DNA of 64,000 nucleotides from Campylobacter sp. RM5004 (GTDB lineage Bacteria; Campylobacterota; Campylobacteria; Campylobacterales; Campylobacteraceae): NCBI RefSeq assembly GCF_022369455.1, contig NZ_CP059599.1, positions 772,409 to 836,408 of the forward strand, read 5' to 3'. Shown piece by piece: positions 17,092 to 25,655 of this stretch (position 1 is its first letter; each line of letters starts with the position of its first letter). The notes under the pieces were generated by a model. It saw only the letters and a program-made list of their open reading frames with translations, ran no database searches and was not told where the DNA came from. The position numbers and the translations under genes were made by a program.

Positions 17092-17400
17092 TTATAATAA
17101 CGCGTTTAATTTATCAGCTAAAGCTTGTTTTGCTTGAGCACCGATTACTGTATCAACGATTTCGCCATTTTTGAAAAATAGCATAGTTGGAACTGAACGA
17201 ATACCAAACTCAGCTGCTAAGTCTTCACAATCATCAATATTTACTTTTGCTACTAATGCTTTACCTTCAAATTCATTTGATAATTCATCAATCGCAGGTG
17301 CAAGCATTCTGCATGGTCCACACCAAGGTGCCCAAAAATCTACTAATGCAACGCCTTCTTTAGCTAAATTAATATTTTCACTTGTTAATTCTTTTGCCAT
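17092..17400 (-). CDS. trxA: Thioredoxin
   Basis: 102-residue cytoplasmic thioredoxin with the WCGPC redox centre at about 28-32, the buried VDFWAPW strand before it and the cis-proline loop SVPT near 73-76. AGGAGATTAAA precedes the ATG. First gene of trxA-dapB. Confidence 0.97.
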   Translation of the reverse strand: MAKELTSENINLAKEGVALVDFWAPWCGPCRMLAPAIDELSNEFEGKALVAKVNIDDCEDLAAEFGIRSVPTMLFFKNGEIVDTVIGAQAKQALADKLNALL

Positions 17401-17507
17401 TTTAATCTCCTAAAAATATTTGTAAATAAAAATTATTATCTAACTTAGTTAATGAATATTTATTTTATTTAAGCACAATAATGATAAAAATAATTCAAGG
17501 AAAAATT

Positions 17508-17777
17508 ATGATATTTAGCGATGAAGAGTTAATTGAGCCTTGCTTAAATGTATTAAAATCAAAGCTTCATATATTACATAATGATGGTGGAGATTTGGAG
17601 TTTTTAGGTGTTAAAAATGGTGTAGTTTATATAAAATTACTTGGAGCTTGCCATGGTTGTGCTGCTGCAAATACTACATTAAAATTAGGGCTAGAAAGAG
17701 CTTTAAAAGAGCAAATTGATAATGATTTAACTTTAATCAACTTAGAAGGTGGAAAGGAAGCTTTCTTAAAACTATGA
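17508..17777 (+). CDS. nfu: NifU-like Fe-S scaffold/carrier protein (Nfu)
   Basis: 89 residues from the ATG at 17508 (AAGGAAAAATT); an ATG nine codons earlier lacks a ribosome site. Matches the NifU C-terminal domain: LHNDGGDLEFLGVKNGVVYIKL and GACHGCAAANTTLKLG, whose CxxC binds a labile cluster for delivery to target proteins. Its stop overlaps the murE start (ATGA). Confidence 0.93.
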   Translation: MIFSDEELIEPCLNVLKSKLHILHNDGGDLEFLGVKNGVVYIKLLGACHGCAAANTTLKLGLERALKEQIDNDLTLINLEGGKEAFLKL

Positions 17778-19114
17778 AAATACAAATTAATGAAACTTTT
17801 ATAACAGATAATTCAAACGAATGTGAAAAGGGCTGTTATTTTCTAATTACGAATTCAAATTCCAAATACGAAAATGATGCAAAAAACAAAGGTGCTTTAA
17901 TAATTAATGAAGAAGAAGCAAGAAAATTATTAAATATAAATAAAGATATAAAAATAATAGGAATTACCGGGACTAATGGTAAGACTACAACGGCTGCTGC
18001 TATTTATTCAATATTAATCGATTTAGGAAAAAAGGTATTTTTATGTGGAACTCGTGGGGCTTTTTGTAATGATGAAAGAGTTGCAAATAAGTCTTTAACC
18101 ACTGGATTTTTATTAGAATTATTAAGCTATTTAAAAATAGCTACCGATAATAATTGCGAATATTTCGTAATGGAAGTAAGTTCTCATGCAATTGCGCAAA
18201 ATCGCTATGGTAATATGAAATTCGCAGCTAAAATTTATACTAATTTAACTCAAGATCATTTAGACTTTCATAAAACATTTGAAAATTACGCCGAATGTAA
18301 GGCTAGCTTTTTTCAAGATGAGTGCTTAAAAATAATAAATCAAGATGCTTATAAATTTTTATACAATATAAAAGGTGCTATTACATATGGTATTGAAAAT
18401 CCAGCTTTATATAGCGTTAAAGCTTATACTTTAAATGATGGAATTGACGCTGTATTTGCAATTAAAAATGAATTATATGAAATAAGCTCACCTTTAAGGG
18501 GTGTTTTTAATATTTATAATCTATTAGCTGCATTTGCTTGTGTAAATGAATTAGTTAAGCCAAATAAAGATAAATTAATTAATGCAATAGCAAACTACGC
18601 AGGTGTAATGGGAAGAATGCAACAAATTTCTAATAAATACGGAAGAGAAATCATAGTAGATTTTGCACACACACCTGATGGAATTGCAAATGTATTAGAA
18701 GCAATGAAACATAAAAAACTAATAGTAGTTTTAGGTGCAGGTGGTAATCGTGATAAAAGCAAAAGAACTCCTATGGCAAAAATCGCTTGTCATTATGCAA
18801 AAACTTTATTTTTAACTAGCGATAATCCAAGAGATGAAGAGCCGATTGAAATTATAAAAGATATGATTGAAGGCTTAAGTGCTGAAGAGCTTAAAAATAT
18901 AAATATAGTAATTGATAGAAAATTAGCTATATATAAAGCATTAATGGCACAAAATAAGAATGATTGTGTTATGATTTTAGGCAAAGGCGATGAAGATTAT
19001 CAAGAAATAAAAGGTGTAAAATATCCATTCTTAGATGAAAAAGTTGCAATTGAATGCTTAGAAGAAATTAATAATTATGAAGAAAAACTTAAATTGAAAG
19101 GCGAATATGTTTAA
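17774..19114 (+). CDS. murE: UDP-MurNAc-tripeptide synthetase MurE
   Basis: Adds meso-diaminopimelate to UDP-MurNAc-Ala-Glu. GITGTNGKTTTAAA near 63-76 is the ATP loop; SDNPRDEEP near 350-358 contains the DNPR signature for meso-DAP. 446 residues, slightly short for the family. At 17840-17865 the coding sequence holds a degenerate version of the dispersed repeat, including GAATTC and AAATTC (both RAATTY). Overlaps its neighbours, nfu and ybaB, by four and eight bases. Confidence 0.96.
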   Translation: MKIQINETFITDNSNECEKGCYFLITNSNSKYENDAKNKGALIINEEEARKLLNINKDIKIIGITGTNGKTTTAAAIYSILIDLGKKVFLCGTRGAFCNDERVANKSLTTGFLLELLSYLKIATDNNCEYFVMEVSSHAIAQNRYGNMKFAAKIYTNLTQDHLDFHKTFENYAECKASFFQDECLKIINQDAYKFLYNIKGAITYGIENPALYSVKAYTLNDGIDAVFAIKNELYEISSPLRGVFNIYNLLAAFACVNELVKPNKDKLINAIANYAGVMGRMQQISNKYGREIIVDFAHTPDGIANVLEAMKHKKLIVVLGAGGNRDKSKRTPMAKIACHYAKTLFLTSDNPRDEEPIEIIKDMIEGLSAEELKNINIVIDRKLAIYKALMAQNKNDCVMILGKGDEDYQEIKGVKYPFLDEKVAIECLEEINNYEEKLKLKGEYV

Positions 19115-19409
19115 AGATTTTGATTTTTCAAAAATGCAAGAAATGTTGCAAGATGTTCAAAACAAAGCAAAAGAATTTGAAAACGAACTTGTAAATAAAG
19201 AATTCGTAGCAAAAAGTGGTGCTGGAATGGTAGAAGTAAAAGTTAATGGCAAATTTCAAGTAATTGATATTAAAATTGATGATGATTTATTAAAAGATAA
19301 ATCTTCTATGCAAATACTTTTAATTTCTGCTTTAAACGAAGCTTTAGAACAAGCTAGTGCAAATACTAAAAATATGGCTGCTGATATGTTTTTAAAGGGT
19401 GGGCAATGA
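19107..19409 (+). CDS. ybaB: YbaB/EbfC nucleoid-associated protein
   Basis: 100-residue small basic-acidic dimeric DNA-binding protein. FSKMQEMLQDVQNKAKEFENEL near 5-26 and the central GAGMVEVKVNGKFQVIDIKID strand region are family-typical. Sits between murE and the PDZ gene with four- to eight-base overlaps. Confidence 0.93.
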   Translation: MFKDFDFSKMQEMLQDVQNKAKEFENELVNKEFVAKSGAGMVEVKVNGKFQVIDIKIDDDLLKDKSSMQILLISALNEALEQASANTKNMAADMFLKGGQ

Positions 19410-20446
19410 AAAAGCTAGCATTATCTTTAATGCTTAGCATTTCTTTATTTGGGGTTGAGAGACCTACATTTGATGATTTTTTAGCTTGTTATGAAAAGAA
19501 CAAATCAAGCATGTTAAATTATGAAGGCTTACCTGCTTTTGTTTTAGAAGAAAACCTTTTAGCAGTTATTAAACTACCGGAAACAAAGCTTAATTCATAT
19601 ATTAAATATGATCCATTTTTAAATCTTTATTTAGTAAGAACTGATTTTTCACTAATTAAACCTATAACCGATGATGAAACTAAAAAAACTAGAAATGATT
19701 GGCTAGGTGTAATTGATCCTAAAAAAGAATATATAGGTCATTTAAAATATCTAGCTCAAGGACTTTTTGAAAGAGATAAGCTAGATTTTAATACTAAAAT
19801 CGGTTTATTAAACTCACCTTGCTGCAAAGTTTTAGGTATTAGTTTGCTTAATGGAGAATTTATAGGTAATCGCTACTTAAATCATTTTAAAAAATACAAT
19901 GATGTTTATTGGGGCGATATAGGTGCTACTTTTACTCAAAGAGGGGATAGATATTTTGTAAATGGAATTACTTTTAATAGTAATTTAAGATTAAATGATG
20001 AGATTTTAAGCATTGATGATAAGCCTATTGAATCGCTTAGGGCTTTAAATGAAAGAATATTATTTGCAGAAAATCAAAGCACAATTTATCTAAAAGTTTT
20101 AAGGGATAATGAAGAGATTAATATAAGCTCAGTTGTTAGTCCTAAAATCTACGAACAACCTGTATTTACTACAAAAAAAGCTATCGTTAAAACTCAGATT
20201 TCAAATTCTTTAGGAATAAGCCTTGATAATAACTTAAATGTTATTGGAATTTCAAATAGGAATTTGGGCTTCAAACTTAAAGATAAAATCTTAAGAGTAA
20301 ATAATGTTATCGTGCGTAATAAAGCAGAGTTTAATAAATTAGTTCAGCAAGGCGGAGTTTTAAATATATTAATTCAAAGATATATTAAAGACGAGAATAA
20401 AAATGGAGATTTTCAATTCTTCATCACTATAAACAAAGGAATATAA
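19406..20446 (+). CDS. Periplasmic PDZ-domain protein
   Basis: 346 residues with a short signal (MKKLALSLMLSISLFG). Two PDZ-like units are visible: FVNGITFNSNLRLNDEILSIDDKPIESL near 188-215, and a second in the last 75 residues (GISLDNNLNVIGISNRNLGFKLKDKILRVNNV). The equivalent protein follows ybaB in C. jejuni; its role is unknown, probably binding periplasmic or outer-membrane proteins. The codons at 20247-20264 hold the dispersed repeat with one mismatch, read as GISNRN. Confidence 0.78.
   Translation: MKKLALSLMLSISLFGVERPTFDDFLACYEKNKSSMLNYEGLPAFVLEENLLAVIKLPETKLNSYIKYDPFLNLYLVRTDFSLIKPITDDETKKTRNDWLGVIDPKKEYIGHLKYLAQGLFERDKLDFNTKIGLLNSPCCKVLGISLLNGEFIGNRYLNHFKKYNDVYWGDIGATFTQRGDRYFVNGITFNSNLRLNDEILSIDDKPIESLRALNERILFAENQSTIYLKVLRDNEEINISSVVSPKIYEQPVFTTKKAIVKTQISNSLGISLDNNLNVIGISNRNLGFKLKDKILRVNNVIVRNKAEFNKLVQQGGVLNILIQRYIKDENKNGDFQFFITINKGI
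20247..20264 (+). repeat. Dispersed repeat copy inside the PDZ gene
   Basis: GAATTTCAAATAGGAATT, one mismatch from consensus; followed by T. Read in a different frame from the hydE/hypF copies. Confidence 0.75.
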
Positions 20447-22285
20447 ATGTTACAAAATATGTCAAATAATTTAAAGTTTTTAAGTGTAGATATGATAAAT
20501 GCTGCAAATAGCGGACATCCTGGTGTAGCTATGGGGCTTAGCGATATCTTAGCAGTTCTTAGCACAAAGCTTAATTTAAACACAAAAAATCATATCAATC
20601 GTGATAGATTAGTGTTTTCAGGCGGTCATGCAAGCTCACTTATATATTCGTTTTTACATTTAAGTGGTTTTGATTTAAGTCTTGATGAGCTTAAAAATTT
20701 TCGTCAATTAGGCTCACTTGCAGCAGGTCATCCTGAGATTAAAACTCACGGAGTAGAGATTGATACAGGCCCATTAGGACAAGGTGTAGCAAATGCTGTT
20801 GGCTTTGCAATGGCTGCAAAGTTTGCAAGTGCGAGATTGAATAATTCTTTAAATCATAAAATCTATTGCCTTTGTGGAGATGGGGATTTAGAAGAAGGTA
20901 TAAGTTATGAGGCTTGTTCTTTAGCAAATGTTCATAATCTTGATAATTTAGTATTAATTTATGATAGCAATGAAATTAGCATTGAAGGCGATGTAAAAAA
21001 CGCATTTCGTGATGATATAGTAGCTAGATTTAATAGCGTTGGATTTGATGTGCTTACAATCAACGGACATGATTTTGACGAAATTAACGAAGCTTTAGAA
21101 AAGACTAAAAACGCTAAAAAACCTAGCATAATTATTGCAAAAACTAAGATAGGCAAGGGTGCTTGCGAGCTAGAAGGTAGCGAGAAAACTCACGGCTCAC
21201 CTTTAGGAAAAGACTTAGCGCTAAAAGCAAAAAAAGCAGCTTCTTGGAGTGAAGAAGAATTTTATATAGATGAAGTTGCAAAAAATGGCTTTAAAGAAAT
21301 GATTAAAAGAAGTGATGAGTATTTTGCAAATTGGGATAAAGCTAATAAATTTAGCGAAGAACAACTTGAATTTATGGCTTTTCTAGAAGGTAAAAAAGAA
21401 TTAAATGTAGATTTTTCTAAATTAGATTTAAGTAAAAATTATGCTACAAGAGATAGCAACCACGCTTGTTTAAATGAAATCGCTAGAGCAATTCCTACAT
21501 TTTTAGGTGGTTCAGCTGATTTAGCACCATCAAATAAAACTTATTTAAATGATTTTAAAGATTTAAAAGATGGTGGCAAAAATATAGCATTTGGTATTCG
21601 TGAGCATGCAATGGGAGCTATTGTTAATGCAATGGCTAGATATGGCTTACATCCGTTTTGTGCTACATTTTTAGTATTTAGTGATTATTTAAAGCCTTCA
21701 ATTCGTCTTGCTGCACTTATGAATCTTAAGGCGTTTTTCGTATTTTCTCATGATAGCATAGGTGTAGGCGAAGATGGTCCAACACATCAACCAATAGAGC
21801 AAATCAGTACTCTTAGAAATATACCTAATTTATACACCTTCCGTCCTGCTGATATGGCTGAAAATATTGCTTGCTGGCAAATCGCACTTAAATTAAATAA
21901 TCCAAGCGCATTTGCACTAAGTCGCTCAGCACTTCCTAGCTTAAATACTAGCATTCCTGATATTAGCAAGGGTGCTTATTTTGTAAAATATAATGATGTT
22001 GCAGACACTACAATAATTGCAAGTGGTAGTGAAGTAGCACTCGCGCTTGAAGTTGCAAAAGATAAAAATATCAATGTATTAAGTATGCCTTGCTTTGAAT
22101 TATTTAATAAAGAATTTGATAAATCTTTATTAAAAGGAAAAGTTATAGGAATTGAAGCTGCAAGGTCTTATGAATTATACAAATATTGCGATGAACTTAT
22201 AATAATGGATAGTTTTGGCGCTAGTGGAAAAGAAAAAGATGTATTCAAACACTTTGGCTTTAGTGCTGATAAAATCAAGATTTAA
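20447..22285 (+). CDS. tkt: Transketolase
   Basis: Thiamine-diphosphate enzyme moving two-carbon units in the non-oxidative pentose phosphate pathway. SGHPGVAMGL near 24-33, GDGDLEEGISYEA near 144-156, and the pyrimidine domain with GIREHAMGAI near 384-393 are clear. 612 residues, somewhat shorter than most (about 630-660). The ATG immediately follows the PDZ-gene stop. In C. jejuni ispA lies between these genes; here it is missing. Confidence 0.96.
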   Translation: MLQNMSNNLKFLSVDMINAANSGHPGVAMGLSDILAVLSTKLNLNTKNHINRDRLVFSGGHASSLIYSFLHLSGFDLSLDELKNFRQLGSLAAGHPEIKTHGVEIDTGPLGQGVANAVGFAMAAKFASARLNNSLNHKIYCLCGDGDLEEGISYEACSLANVHNLDNLVLIYDSNEISIEGDVKNAFRDDIVARFNSVGFDVLTINGHDFDEINEALEKTKNAKKPSIIIAKTKIGKGACELEGSEKTHGSPLGKDLALKAKKAASWSEEEFYIDEVAKNGFKEMIKRSDEYFANWDKANKFSEEQLEFMAFLEGKKELNVDFSKLDLSKNYATRDSNHACLNEIARAIPTFLGGSADLAPSNKTYLNDFKDLKDGGKNIAFGIREHAMGAIVNAMARYGLHPFCATFLVFSDYLKPSIRLAALMNLKAFFVFSHDSIGVGEDGPTHQPIEQISTLRNIPNLYTFRPADMAENIACWQIALKLNNPSAFALSRSALPSLNTSIPDISKGAYFVKYNDVADTTIIASGSEVALALEVAKDKNINVLSMPCFELFNKEFDKSLLKGKVIGIEAARSYELYKYCDELIIMDSFGASGKEKDVFKHFGFSADKIKI

Positions 22286-22290
22286 AAACT

Positions 22291-22356
22291 AGGAATTTCT
22301 TTTGAAATTCCTATTTCAAATTCTTTGTAATTTTGAAAGAATTTGAAATAGGAATT
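22291..22356. repeat. Inverted dispersed-repeat pair with 21-bp perfect stem
   Basis: Exact minus copy 22306-22323 and exact plus copy 22339-22356; with flanks, 22306-22326 pairs perfectly with 22336-22356 around nine bases. A third partial arm, AGGAATTTC at 22291, could pair with GAAATTCCT at 22303-22311 instead. Lies between tkt and the IclR gene; likely terminator. Confidence 0.92.
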
Positions 22357-22373
22357 AAACTTTAGGAATAATC

Positions 22374-23105
22374 GTGGAAAATTTGCATCAACCAACTTTA
22401 AGGGTTATAAAAGTATTAGAAACTTTGAAAAATTGTGATGAAGGTTTGAATATTAGCCAAATTGCTAAAGAATGCAGTATAAGCGTAGGGACTTTACATC
22501 CTATTTTAAAAACCTTATGTGAATTAGATTATTTAACTTACGATAATAAAGTTTATAAATTATCTTTTTGTCTAAATCCTGAGCTAGAACAAAGAAAATC
22601 AACAAAAGTTATTATTTATTATATGGATGAATTAGCTGCAAAAATTAAATTAAATGTTCAATTAGGTATGCTAAATGGTAAAAAGGTTATATATCTTCAC
22701 AAAAGCGAAGGAAATGAAAAAATCGCTTTAAAAACAAAAGCAGGAGATGTTGCTAACGCACATGCAACTGCTTTAGGCAAGGCATTATTATTTGATAAGA
22801 CTTTGGCTGATTTAAAAAGAATATTTAAAAAGCAAATCTTAGAGCAAAACACTGCAAGAACGATTAATAATGTAAATGATTTATATGAAAATATTGAGTA
22901 TTGTAAAAATCTAGGATATTCTTATGAATATGGAGAATATGACGATGATTTTTCTTGTTTTGCTGTGCCTATTAGAAAAAATAAAGAGATTTTCGCAGCA
23001 ATTAGCGTAACGATTTTAAAATTTCATTTAAACGATGAGAAAAAAGAAATAATAACAACAGAATTATTAAATTATAAAAAGATAATAGAAGAACATCTTT
23101 CATAA
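22374..23105 (+). CDS. IclR-family transcriptional regulator, probable L-fucose operon regulator
   Basis: 243 residues: N-terminal winged HTH (about 8-60, GLNISQIAKECSISVGTLHPILKTL) and the IclR effector domain with NAHATALGKALLF near 123-135. GTG start with AGGAATAATC. It matches the regulator that in C. jejuni lies next to the fucose locus; here it is 5.5 kb away, separated by flgH-pta-ackA. The palindromes at 28406-28445 and 28545-28562 are candidate binding sites. Regulation of fucose genes is inferred. Confidence 0.85.
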   Translation: MENLHQPTLRVIKVLETLKNCDEGLNISQIAKECSISVGTLHPILKTLCELDYLTYDNKVYKLSFCLNPELEQRKSTKVIIYYMDELAAKIKLNVQLGMLNGKKVIYLHKSEGNEKIALKTKAGDVANAHATALGKALLFDKTLADLKRIFKKQILEQNTARTINNVNDLYENIEYCKNLGYSYEYGEYDDDFSCFAVPIRKNKEIFAAISVTILKFHLNDEKKEIITTELLNYKKIIEEHLS

Positions 23106-23106
23106 G

Positions 23107-23131
23107 TCATTATGAGAAAATCTCATAATGA
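23107..23131. terminator. Bidirectional terminator between convergent genes
   Basis: TCATTATGAGA and TCTCATAATGA form an 11-bp perfect stem around AAA, directly after the IclR stop and overlapping the stop of the convergent gene; T-rich on the plus side. Confidence 0.85.
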
Positions 23132-23962
23132 ATTTAATTTTATTTTTAATAAAGAATTATTAGCCATTTCAGGAACTAATAGAGTTTTTGTGCTTTTATC
23201 ATAAAACATATCAGCAGGACCTTTCAAATCTCTTAAATTTAGCTTTTCTAATTTATTATTTGATAATTTATAAATATAGCCTTTTAATTCTTTGCCCCAG
23301 CTTGTAATTAATATATCTTTATCTACTTTTACTATTCCATCAAATTGCTCTAAATTATTGCTTAGTTTTTCAATACTTTTATCGCTAAGATTAATCTTTA
23401 AAATAGCTCCGCCATCTTTTTCGCTAGGATCATAGCCTACAACATACAAATAATTTTCATCAATTAATAAGCCATTTGGACCACCATTTTCTTTATCAAT
23501 ATTTAAATAATCAGAATATTTTCCACCATTTAAATCAACTTTATGGATTTTGTAAGTTCCTGTATCGCTTACTAAAAGTGTATTTGCATCAAGACTCTCA
23601 ATAGCATTTAAAAATACTGCATCTTTAATCACTAATTTAAACACTTCTTTATAAGTATTAATATCAAAGCCATAAATTGTATCAATATCTACAACATATA
23701 AAACATCATCAATGATTTTCATACCCTTTGGAGCGTTTAAATCTTTTGCAAATACTTCTAATTTATCATTTTTCTTAGAAATTATATTTATATAGCCATC
23801 ATTGTCTTTATTTAGTGGCTCTAATTTAGCTCCTACATTTGATACAAAAATATAATCATCATTTGCCACAACGCTTTCAGGTGAAGCAAAAGTATTGATT
23901 TCTTTAATTTCATAAGCACTAACAAAACTTAGTGCAACCATGCTAAAAATAATTTTTTTCAT
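23123..23962 (-). CDS. Periplasmic SMP-30/NHL-type beta-propeller protein
   Basis: 279 residues with signal peptide (MKKIIFSMVALSFVSA). The mature part is a series of short blades of the form ...GMKIIDDVLYVVDID..., ...NGLLIDENYLYVVGYD..., typical of SMP-30/gluconolactonase or NHL propellers. Campylobacter homologues carry the uninformative label ATP/GTP-binding protein; I see no P-loop. It lies 60 bases downstream of an AraC regulator on the same strand, which may control it. A sugar-lactone link with the fucose locus is only a possibility. Confidence 0.72.
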   Translation of the reverse strand: MKKIIFSMVALSFVSAYEIKEINTFASPESVVANDDYIFVSNVGAKLEPLNKDNDGYINIISKKNDKLEVFAKDLNAPKGMKIIDDVLYVVDIDTIYGFDINTYKEVFKLVIKDAVFLNAIESLDANTLLVSDTGTYKIHKVDLNGGKYSDYLNIDKENGGPNGLLIDENYLYVVGYDPSEKDGGAILKINLSDKSIEKLSNNLEQFDGIVKVDKDILITSWGKELKGYIYKLSNNKLEKLNLRDLKGPADMFYDKSTKTLLVPEMANNSLLKIKLNSL

Positions 23963-24022
23963 TTTTCTCTCCTTGTTTTTTGTATAAATTATAAGAAAAA
24001 ATAATTTTATTTTCTAATAGTT

Positions 24023-24886
24023 TTAATGTAAAAAATATAAGTTTTTTGCTTTTTGGAATTGTTTTGGGGTTGTTTTATATCTTTTTTTATATCTTGAAAT
24101 AAACCAAGCAGGCGAATTAAACCCAACTTCAAGGCAAATTTCTGTGATATTTTTATTTGAAAATTCTAATAAGAATTTTGCTTTTTCAAATTTTTTATTA
24201 TCAAGCCATTCTTTAGCACTTATTCCAAAACTTTGCTTAAAACTTTTGCTAAAGCTAGTAAGCGACATATTTGAAAATTTTGCCATTTCTAAAACATTTT
24301 GAAAATCTTTTTCGCAATATGAAAATATTTGAAATAATGGTAATTTAAAATTATTTATTATCGTTTTTAAAAATGTAATAAAACTTTGATTATTTTTACT
24401 ATAAAGTAGGGCTAAAAATAATTCTTCAAATTTTAATTTTATAATTTCTTCATTAGTTTTATAAGAAAAACAAGGCAAAAATGAAGTAAAAATTGAGTTT
24501 AAAAGCTCGTTTGAATTAAGCTTAAAAATATGCTCATCAGTAGCAAAATTGCTAGTTAATAAAGATTTATATTTATAAATTAATTCAATCAAAATGCTTT
24601 CTTTAAAACAAATAATGATTGAATTATAATAATTATTGCGAATGCAATCTTTTATTAAATACGAGCCTTTGGTAAAAAACAAAATCTCATTTTTATTAAT
24701 AGTAAAATCTTGTTGTTTTGTATGAATTATTTTTTGACCTTCGTTTATAAAAACTAAAGCATAATCATCAAAGCATACTTCATAAAAATCATCATTTTTA
24801 CTTTTTTCATAAAGGCAAAGATTAAGATAATTTGAATTAATCACCTTTTTACTAATTTTTCCTAATTCATTAGGTAAATATATCAT
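24023..24886 (-). CDS. AraC-family transcriptional regulator
   Basis: 287 residues. The C-terminal pair of helix-turn-helices is clear: VLEMAKFSNMSLTSFSKSFKQ near 204-224, and NITEICLEVGFNSPAWFISRYKK near 246-268, ending in TTPKQFQ. The N-terminal cupin-like half is poorly conserved, so the ligand is not predictable. Divergent neighbours are absent; its nearest co-oriented gene is the propeller protein. Confidence 0.88.
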   Translation of the reverse strand: MIYLPNELGKISKKVINSNYLNLCLYEKSKNDDFYEVCFDDYALVFINEGQKIIHTKQQDFTINKNEILFFTKGSYLIKDCIRNNYYNSIIICFKESILIELIYKYKSLLTSNFATDEHIFKLNSNELLNSIFTSFLPCFSYKTNEEIIKLKFEELFLALLYSKNNQSFITFLKTIINNFKLPLFQIFSYCEKDFQNVLEMAKFSNMSLTSFSKSFKQSFGISAKEWLDNKKFEKAKFLLEFSNKNITEICLEVGFNSPAWFISRYKKRYKTTPKQFQKAKNLYFLH

Positions 24887-24898
24887 ATAAACTCTTTG

Positions 24899-24916
24899 GA
24901 ATTTGAATTAGGAATT
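24899..24916 (+). repeat. Dispersed 18-bp repeat at the flgH stop
   Basis: Exact copy, overlapping the last two bases of the flgH stop codon (minus strand). Single, no inverted partner. Confidence 0.9.
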
Positions 24917-25586
24917 AAAAAGGCCAAATAGTCTCAACTGCTTTAGTTCCCCAAGGCTTTTTAGTAGCCTTATCAATCTCTCCTTGAGTTGAATAAAGTA
25001 TCTTAGCATCTGCGATATATTTACTCTCAATTGTGTTTTGCCCTGAGATATCATAAGGGCGAATTACTCCTGAGATTTGCACGATTTGTTTTTCGCCATT
25101 TATTAAAAGCTGTTTTTTTCCTTCTATGAAATAATTTCCATTAGCTAAAACTTTTATAACTCTAGCGCTTATCGTGGTTTGAAATTTTTCGTTTCTACTT
25201 GCTTGACCACTACCGCTAAAATCACTAGTATTTTTAGTATTAAATCCTATATCAGTATTTTTATTAAGTTTTGATAATAATCCTGCGAATACTCCTGCGT
25301 TTAAATTAGTATTTGTAGATTTATTAGTGCTTTTGCTTGCCTTTGAGCTTTGCGAAGCATCTTCTTTTATGATTATTGTAACAATATCATTTACATTCAT
25401 TGCTTTATTATCGCTAAATAATGGGTTTGAGCCTTTGCCAAAGAGTGAGCCAGGACTTCCTAAATTATTTTCAGCCTTAGGTTCAATTTGTTCTACATAA
25501 GTTGGGGCTTTCATATCCATTTGTGGGTCTGCTAAGCCACAACCTGAAATTATTACGCCTAAAATAAAAGCATATATTTTTTTCAC
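24915..25586 (-). CDS. flgH: Flagellar L-ring protein FlgH
   Basis: Outer-membrane lipoprotein forming the L-ring bushing around the flagellar rod. The GTG at 25586 is chosen: it has AAGGAAAATCTT upstream and leads directly into the signal KKIYAFILGVIISGC (Cys16 lipidated); an upstream in-frame ATG would put 18 non-signal residues ahead of it. LGSPGSLFGKGSNPLFSDNKAMNVNDIVTI near 41-70 and the C-terminal WGTKAVETIWPF are strongly family-like. 223 residues. Divergent from pta. Confidence 0.95.
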   Translation of the reverse strand: MKKIYAFILGVIISGCGLADPQMDMKAPTYVEQIEPKAENNLGSPGSLFGKGSNPLFSDNKAMNVNDIVTIIIKEDASQSSKASKSTNKSTNTNLNAGVFAGLLSKLNKNTDIGFNTKNTSDFSGSGQASRNEKFQTTISARVIKVLANGNYFIEGKKQLLINGEKQIVQISGVIRPYDISGQNTIESKYIADAKILYSTQGEIDKATKKPWGTKAVETIWPF

Positions 25587-25655
25587 AAGATTTTCCTTAT
25601 TTATTAATACTTTAGGCATATACTCTAGCAAAATTTAATCAATGAAGGAGTAGCA

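Noticed and set aside
25587-25631. Upstream ATG for flgH
   Set aside because: It would place 18 residues before the lipoprotein signal and has no ribosome site; the GTG at 25586 has AAGGAAAATC.
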